NCBI GenBank assembly: GCA_046757585.1
Contig: JBHHYR010000151.1
Coordinates: forward strand, 1-8,990
Direction of reading: 5' to 3'
Source of the DNA: JBHHYR01 sp046757585
GTDB lineage: Bacteria > Desulfobacterota > Binatia > HRBIN30
Length of the DNA stretch: 8,990 nucleotides
Of this stretch, positions 5,344 to 8,990 are shown piece after piece. The notes beneath the pieces are model-generated. The model had not been told where the DNA came from, searched no databases, and saw only the letters and a program-made list of their open reading frames with translations. The translations under genes and the position numbers were made by a program. Position 1 is the stretch's first letter. Every line of letters starts with the position of its first letter.

Positions 5344-7980
5344 GTGACGGCATTGGAAGCACAAAGCAGACGGGGGGTCGTGATTCACCGCCACTGCCTC
5401 GTGCGGGCACTGACGTGCCTGGGTGTCCTCGCGCTCCTCATGCGAGCCCCGCGGGCCGGAACGGCGAGTAACCCAGCGCCTCAGCTCGTTCTATTCGTCG
5501 ACGGGGGCTGCTCGACCAGCGGTGACGGCACGACGCTGACCTGCGGTGCCACGGGTCCGTTCAGGACAATTTCAGAAGGCGTCACTGCCATGACACCTGG
5601 AACCGCGCTCTACGTCCGCGGAGCGCATGGAACCTTTGACGGTGTGTACCACGAATACGTTGGCATCTGGGGCACGGACACGGACGCGTATCCCGGCAAG
5701 AACCTCAACTGCACCGCGACCCAGCCGTGCGTGATCGAGGGTTGCCCCGCCGATGCGTGCAGCGCCGATGAGCGCCCGACACTCAGCGGCCTCGTCCAGC
5801 GCCGGGATTGGGAGGCGGCTGGCACCGAGATCTGGAAACGGACGATGGAAAGCCGCGCCAACGAGGTCGCAGCGACCTACCTGCTCGATGACTATGCGCC
5901 AGGCTTCATTGCCCAGGGAACCAGTCGCACGCACCTGAGTTACGCGGGCGACAACGTCAAGACGCCGGGCGAAGGCACGTGGTCGTATGACACCACAACA
6001 CACACCGTTTACGTCAACCCGGTAGGTGCTCGTAACCCCAACACGGACCGCGGGGCTGAACTCTACGTGCCGGATCACAAGACGATCGTTGCCATCATCG
6101 GCGACGAAGGCAGCCCCCATAGCTGTCTGCCGGGTGTGAGCTGCCTTGGGGCGCACCACCTCACGCTGCGACGACTCCGGCTCGAAGGCGGGCGGTGGAC
6201 TGGGCTGGATATCTTCGCGCGGTTTAACAGCAACGGCAGCATCCACCGCTTCGACGGCATCAGGGTCGAGGACGTCCAGATTCAGGATACCGGCGCAATC
6301 GGCTTTGTAGGGGGGCGGTTCGTCAACCTGGTCGTCAACAACGTCGATACGGAGTACATCGGTCGCGGCACGCAAACGGACCCTACCGCACGTCCCGCGC
6401 AAATTTCCTCCTTCGGTGTGCGGCTGTTTCACGTGGACGGCGGTGTCCTGACGAACCTGATTGGCGCGCACCTCGGCGAGCACGGTGGGGTCGCGAAATG
6501 TCCGTGGTGCGACGCACCGTGGAACACCGCGCAGGTGCCGGGCGGCAAGGGGAGTTGCCTCGACCTGAAGCAATCGCGCAACGTGGTCGTGGATGGGCTG
6601 AGCTGTACCGACGTCGCCGGCTTCGGCGTGCAAAACGACGTCTCCCACGACGTCGAATACGCCCACTTGACGGTGACGCGGGTTGGGCAAGGCTTCAGCG
6701 ACCGCGTGTTTACCCCCGACGAGTTTCCCGGCATCGTGTGCCCCTGTACGTCGAATTACAACGTGACCCTACGGGACAGCTCGTTTACCGATGCGGGGAC
6801 CAGCTCCGACGGGAACATCGTGATCTACACGAGTCCGCCGCCGCCAAGCGGGTCCTACGGGGCCCGCATCTACAACAATTTTATCAGCTACTCGGCACGC
6901 GCCGCGGTCGCCATCCAGCAGGAGTTCGGCGCCGGCGGCAGCGCCGCCGAGGGAATCTCCATCTGGAACAATTCCATCCACTCGGCACGTGCCTTCAAGG
7001 GCTACGGTGCGCCTACCAACACCGCCCCCGCGGGCATCTTCGTCGATACGGACAATGCGTCGGGCTATCCGGTCAGCACGCTTACCAACGTCGGGATCCG
7101 GAACAACATTTTCGAGGGTCAGTTGGCCGGCGGTATTTCGATCCCTTCCAATATCACGCACAGGCACGTGACGGCGGATTACAATCTGTATTGGGGCAAC
7201 ACCCCTGCTGTCGCGACGTGGTTCGGAACAACCTACACCACCACCACCGGCTTCTGTGCGGCGCGAGGGCAGGAGTGCCACGGTAGCGAAGCGGACCCGC
7301 GCTTCGCCGACGCGAGCACAGCCGACCTGCATCTTCAGCCGGGGAGCGCGGCGCAGGATGCCGGTGTACCGCTTGCGGCCTTTGCCACGGACATCGACGC
7401 GGAGGTGCGCCCGATGGGCGCGACCTGGGATGTCGGAGCCGACGAAGCCGGGGGGCCGGTGCCGACCGCCTGTCCATCGAATCTGCAGGCCGGCTGCCGC
7501 ACCGCAGCCAGAAGTCTCTTCGTCCTCCGGCGGAATGCATCGAATGAAAATCGGGATGGACTGATCTGGCGATGGAAAAGAGGACAGGCAACCAGCAAGT
7601 TGGAGTTCGGCGACCCAACCGGACTCGCCACGAGCTACGCGCTCTGCCTGTACGACGCGAATGGCCTTGTCCCCAGCACGCGGTTGCCGGCGCATGCGCA
7701 GACCTGGAGCGTAGTGCGGCGCACCCGCCTGCGGTACCGCGATCTGAAGGGTACCCATGACGGGCTCCGCCGCATCCTGCTCAGGCCGGATACCGCAACC
7801 AAGGCGAAGATAGTCGTGCTCGGTAGGGGCGCAAGCCTCCCGGACCCCACATTGCCCCTGACGCCGCCCGTGACCGTGCAACTCACGAATAGCCAGACAC
7901 CAGTGTGCTGGGAGGCCACTTACAGTGGTTCACGGATCAAGAAGAACGAGCTCGGCCTGTTTCGAGGCAGAATCCCCTGA
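5344..7980 (+). CDS. Secreted parallel beta-helix protein with the shared C-terminal domain
   Basis: Predicted exported protein of 878 residues; enzyme activity unknown. Residues 1 to about 42 look like a signal sequence with a long basic start and a core around LTCLGVLALLM. From about 48, LFVDGGCS...GPFRTISEGV...GTALYVRGA is the typical opening of pectate-lyase-like right-handed beta-helix proteins. The middle (about 255-620) has short repeated rungs such as LRLEGGRWTGLDI, VRVEDVQI-like turns, IWNNSIH and IRNNIFEG. The end, DPRFADASTADLHLQPGSAAQDAG (651 on, split here only by reading) to DVGADE near 700, is the usual closing of such proteins. A short GGPVPTA linker joins the 169-residue domain (710-878). 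Many cysteines, including a CPWC pair and a CPC, suggest disulfides. Polysaccharide binding or cleavage is the family's common role, but I could not assign catalytic residues. The GTG start could be moved a little downstream. Confidence 0.85.
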   Translation: MTALEAQSRRGVVIHRHCLVRALTCLGVLALLMRAPRAGTASNPAPQLVLFVDGGCSTSGDGTTLTCGATGPFRTISEGVTAMTPGTALYVRGAHGTFDGVYHEYVGIWGTDTDAYPGKNLNCTATQPCVIEGCPADACSADERPTLSGLVQRRDWEAAGTEIWKRTMESRANEVAATYLLDDYAPGFIAQGTSRTHLSYAGDNVKTPGEGTWSYDTTTHTVYVNPVGARNPNTDRGAELYVPDHKTIVAIIGDEGSPHSCLPGVSCLGAHHLTLRRLRLEGGRWTGLDIFARFNSNGSIHRFDGIRVEDVQIQDTGAIGFVGGRFVNLVVNNVDTEYIGRGTQTDPTARPAQISSFGVRLFHVDGGVLTNLIGAHLGEHGGVAKCPWCDAPWNTAQVPGGKGSCLDLKQSRNVVVDGLSCTDVAGFGVQNDVSHDVEYAHLTVTRVGQGFSDRVFTPDEFPGIVCPCTSNYNVTLRDSSFTDAGTSSDGNIVIYTSPPPPSGSYGARIYNNFISYSARAAVAIQQEFGAGGSAAEGISIWNNSIHSARAFKGYGAPTNTAPAGIFVDTDNASGYPVSTLTNVGIRNNIFEGQLAGGISIPSNITHRHVTADYNLYWGNTPAVATWFGTTYTTTTGFCAARGQECHGSEADPRFADASTADLHLQPGSAAQDAGVPLAAFATDIDAEVRPMGATWDVGADEAGGPVPTACPSNLQAGCRTAARSLFVLRRNASNENRDGLIWRWKRGQATSKLEFGDPTGLATSYALCLYDANGLVPSTRLPAHAQTWSVVRRTRLRYRDLKGTHDGLRRILLRPDTATKAKIVVLGRGASLPDPTLPLTPPVTVQLTNSQTPVCWEATYSGSRIKKNELGLFRGRIP
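7471..7977 (+). repeat. Copy B of the 169-residue C-terminal domain
   Basis: Second in-frame copy of the domain at 4681-5187, same orientation, same length, ending right at the stop codon as copy A does. Cysteines at protein positions 710, 718, 768 and 855 match those of copy A. The most conserved stretches are GCRTAARS, WRW-x-RGQAT, EFGDPTGLAT, RLPAHAQTW, VVRRTR, RILLRPD, PDPTLPL and TPVCW. The least conserved are the first loop and domain positions 21-30. Confidence 0.9.
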
Positions 7981-8344
7981 AATCGCACCAGCACGCCCTC
8001 CCTGCACGCTGATGGTGTCGCGTTTCCAGGCCCGGTGATGGTGCGTCGCACAGCCTCTGTAAAACCGCCAGTCTGCAAGGTCTCGCCTGACAGCCGGTAG
8101 CGCCGTGCAAGTGTTTGCAGGAGACGGCGCGGTGAGCATTTTCCCGTGGACAAAGCTTGTGCGGTGGGTTAACCACATACCTGATAGGGCCAAATACCCA
8201 AGTGGGTCAAATTTCAGGCGCGACGGGTGAGGAATGCCAGAGGCGGATGTGTCGTCTGGATATGTGTTGGCAGCCCATGCCTCAGTGGACCCGCTCTTGC
8301 TACACCAAACGCACTTGCACGCGTCTGTTTCAGGAGGAAGGAAA
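7981..8344 (+). other. 364-base non-coding region with a small dyad
   Basis: No credible gene. An in-frame ATG at 8234 would extend the next protein by 37 residues, but it has no binding site and would bury the signal peptide, so I reject it. The stretch contains a dyad ACCCA-AG-TGGGT (8196-8207) set in AT-richer flanks, and the palindrome GGTTAACC (8166-8173). Either could be a regulator site for the gene at 8345. No hairpin with a T run was found after the stop at 7980, and no convincing -35/-10 pair was found. Confidence 0.5.
8332..8337 (+). promoter_or_regulatory. Strong ribosome binding site for the gene at 8345
   Basis: AGGAGG, a full match to the Shine-Dalgarno core, seven bases before ATG 8345. 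It is the strongest such site in the window and fixes the start. Confidence 0.85.
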
Positions 8345-8887
8345 ATGACCAAGAGACGCTCCGCGTTCGTCGACCTCGGCTTGCCAGTGCTGCTGGCGGT
8401 CCTTTTCTACTTCTACGGCGGACCTTTGAGTGCTGGGGTTGCTGATAGCCCGCTGCCCACCCTGCAGACAGGCGCCAGGACGCGGGAAGTCTTTATTGTA
8501 CCCGGTGTTGTCAAAGACAATCAGATCGAGACGGAGTTTTCGTGTACCTCGCTCGAGAAGGCCAAGACGATCACGATAGCCGTGGAGGTTTTCCCGGCAA
8601 CGGGCGGGTCGCCACTCAACATTGCCGGCTTGCCTGCCCTTGAAGGTGCCCTGCCAGTGCCGCCTGGGGCCACCGTGACGATTGCGACGGGGACCACTGT
8701 GGGGATCCACGAGGATCTCTTGATTGCCGGGCTCGGGCCAGCGAGCGTGCGGAACGGCTCTGCACGTATTGTCAGCACATCGAAGAAGATCGCTTGCTCG
8801 GCATATCTGGTGGACTGCCTGAATACTCCCCCCAACTCGATGACGGCGCTGACGGTTATTGGGAAGACGAGACAAAAGGGCGACTGA
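8345..8887 (+). CDS. Secreted protein of unknown function, 180 aa
   Basis: Starts MTKRRSAF, a basic n-region followed by a hydrophobic core (about 11-24) and likely signal peptidase sites after Ala30 or Ala33. The mature part of about 150 residues looks all-beta: alternating hydrophobic strands (EVFIVPGVV, TITIAVEVF, ATVTIATGTTV, SARIVSTSKKIAC) between Gly/Pro turns. Cysteines are at 67, 151 and 158; there is no second membrane segment. The tail SMTALTVIGKTRQKGD is basic. I do not recognise a named family. From memory, similar short exported proteins with an SARIV-STSKKI-type motif occur in uncultured deltaproteobacteria-like genomes, but I cannot check this. It has its own leader and a strong ribosome binding site, so it is probably transcribed separately from the beta-helix gene 364 bases upstream. 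Confidence 0.8.
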   Translation: MTKRRSAFVDLGLPVLLAVLFYFYGGPLSAGVADSPLPTLQTGARTREVFIVPGVVKDNQIETEFSCTSLEKAKTITIAVEVFPATGGSPLNIAGLPALEGALPVPPGATVTIATGTTVGIHEDLLIAGLGPASVRNGSARIVSTSKKIACSAYLVDCLNTPPNSMTALTVIGKTRQKGD

Positions 8888-8901
8888 GATTCGTCGCCCT
8901 T
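8876..8901. terminator. Perfect 9-bp hairpin, likely bidirectional terminator
   Basis: AAGGGCGAC (8876-8884), an 8-base loop, and GTCGCCCTT (8893-8901). The stop codon of the gene at 8345 (TGA, 8885-8887) lies in the loop. On the - strand the stem runs straight into TTTTGTC, a better T run than on the + strand (TTCTACAT). It sits between two convergent genes, as a shared terminator would. Confidence 0.7.
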
Positions 8902-8924
8902 CTACATCGCTGGCACTGACATGC

Positions 8925-8990
8925 CTAGCACTCCTGGGGCTTCTTGTCCGAGAGGCCCAGTATTTTGGCAATTTCCTCCTTGGACTTTTT
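8925..8990 (-). CDS. C-terminal tail of a gene entering from the right
   Basis: On the - strand, bases 8990 to 8925 read KKSKEEIAKILGLSDKKPQEC and then a TAG stop. The segment SKEEIAKILGLS has the rhythm of a helix-turn-helix end, and the lysine-rich tail suggests a real soluble protein, possibly nucleic-acid binding, but 21 residues are too few to name it. The well-placed hairpin 24 bases after its stop supports a real gene end. Confidence 0.45.
   Translation of the reverse strand, partial: KKSKEEIAKILGLSDKKPQEC

Noticed and set aside
6769..7881. 370-codon - strand frame inside the beta-helix gene
   Set aside because: Opposite a well-supported coding frame whose domain is confirmed by its copy in the neighbouring gene; its own translation shows no domain pattern.
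8010..8043. Direct repeat TGATGGTG (8010-8017 and 8036-8043)
   Set aside because: Eight bases, two copies, no further extension; expected by chance in a region of this size.
8040..8135. Possible riboswitch in the leader: bits resembling c-di-GMP-I elements (GCACAGCC, CCGGTAGC) and a cobalamin-like GCAGGAGAC
   Set aside because: The GNRA tetraloop stem and spacing of the c-di-GMP class are missing, and the cobalamin core (CCACTG and partners) is missing. A covariance-model search (Infernal with Rfam) would settle it.
8234..8344. N-terminal extension of the 180-residue protein from ATG 8234
   Set aside because: No ribosome binding site before 8234, while AGGAGG precedes ATG 8345, and the extension would put 37 residues before the signal peptide.

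Overview
The window is about 60 % GC by eye, densely coded and mostly read from the + strand, which fits a free-living, probably environmental bacterium. No taxonomic marker gene is present. From memory only, the Thr-Pro stalk followed by a C-terminal domain starting with a Cys-Arg-Thr-Ala-like motif resembles proteins common in uncultured deltaproteobacteria-like lineages such as Candidatus Binatia. That assignment is a guess needing a search.

Left part (1-3970), energy metabolism. The window opens inside an acetate/propionate-family kinase gene (3-1091, start codon outside the window) that has the key active-site residues visible in this part. A 66-residue helical protein of unknown function follows on the opposite strand (1110-1310). 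It diverges, across only 59 bases, from an 866-residue plasma-membrane-type H+-transporting P-type ATPase (1370-3970). The kinase would make ATP from acetyl phosphate and the pump would spend ATP to export protons. The pairing is suggestive of pH or acid-end-product handling, but it is not an operon, because the small gene lies reversed between them.

Middle part (3971-7980), secreted modular proteins. After a 257-base gap with two small hairpins and a good sigma70-like promoter come two + strand genes. The first (4228-5190) encodes a signal peptide, an unbroken stalk of 61 Thr-X dipeptides, and a 169-residue C-terminal domain. The second (5344-7980) encodes a signal sequence, a long right-handed parallel beta-helix region, and the same 169-residue domain at its C-terminus. 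The two domain copies align without gaps and are about 71 % identical by hand count (120/169). I do not recognise this domain as a named family. It is the most interesting object in the window: a movable C-terminal module with four conserved cysteines, attached to very different N-terminal parts.

Right part (7981-8990). A 364-base non-coding stretch with a small dyad leads to a third secreted protein of unknown function (8345-8887), which has a strong ribosome binding site. Its stop codon sits in the loop of a perfect 9-bp hairpin that probably terminates transcription from both sides. The last 66 bases hold the C-terminal tail of a gene on the - strand entering from beyond the window. No tRNA, rRNA, CRISPR array, insertion sequence or phage gene was seen.
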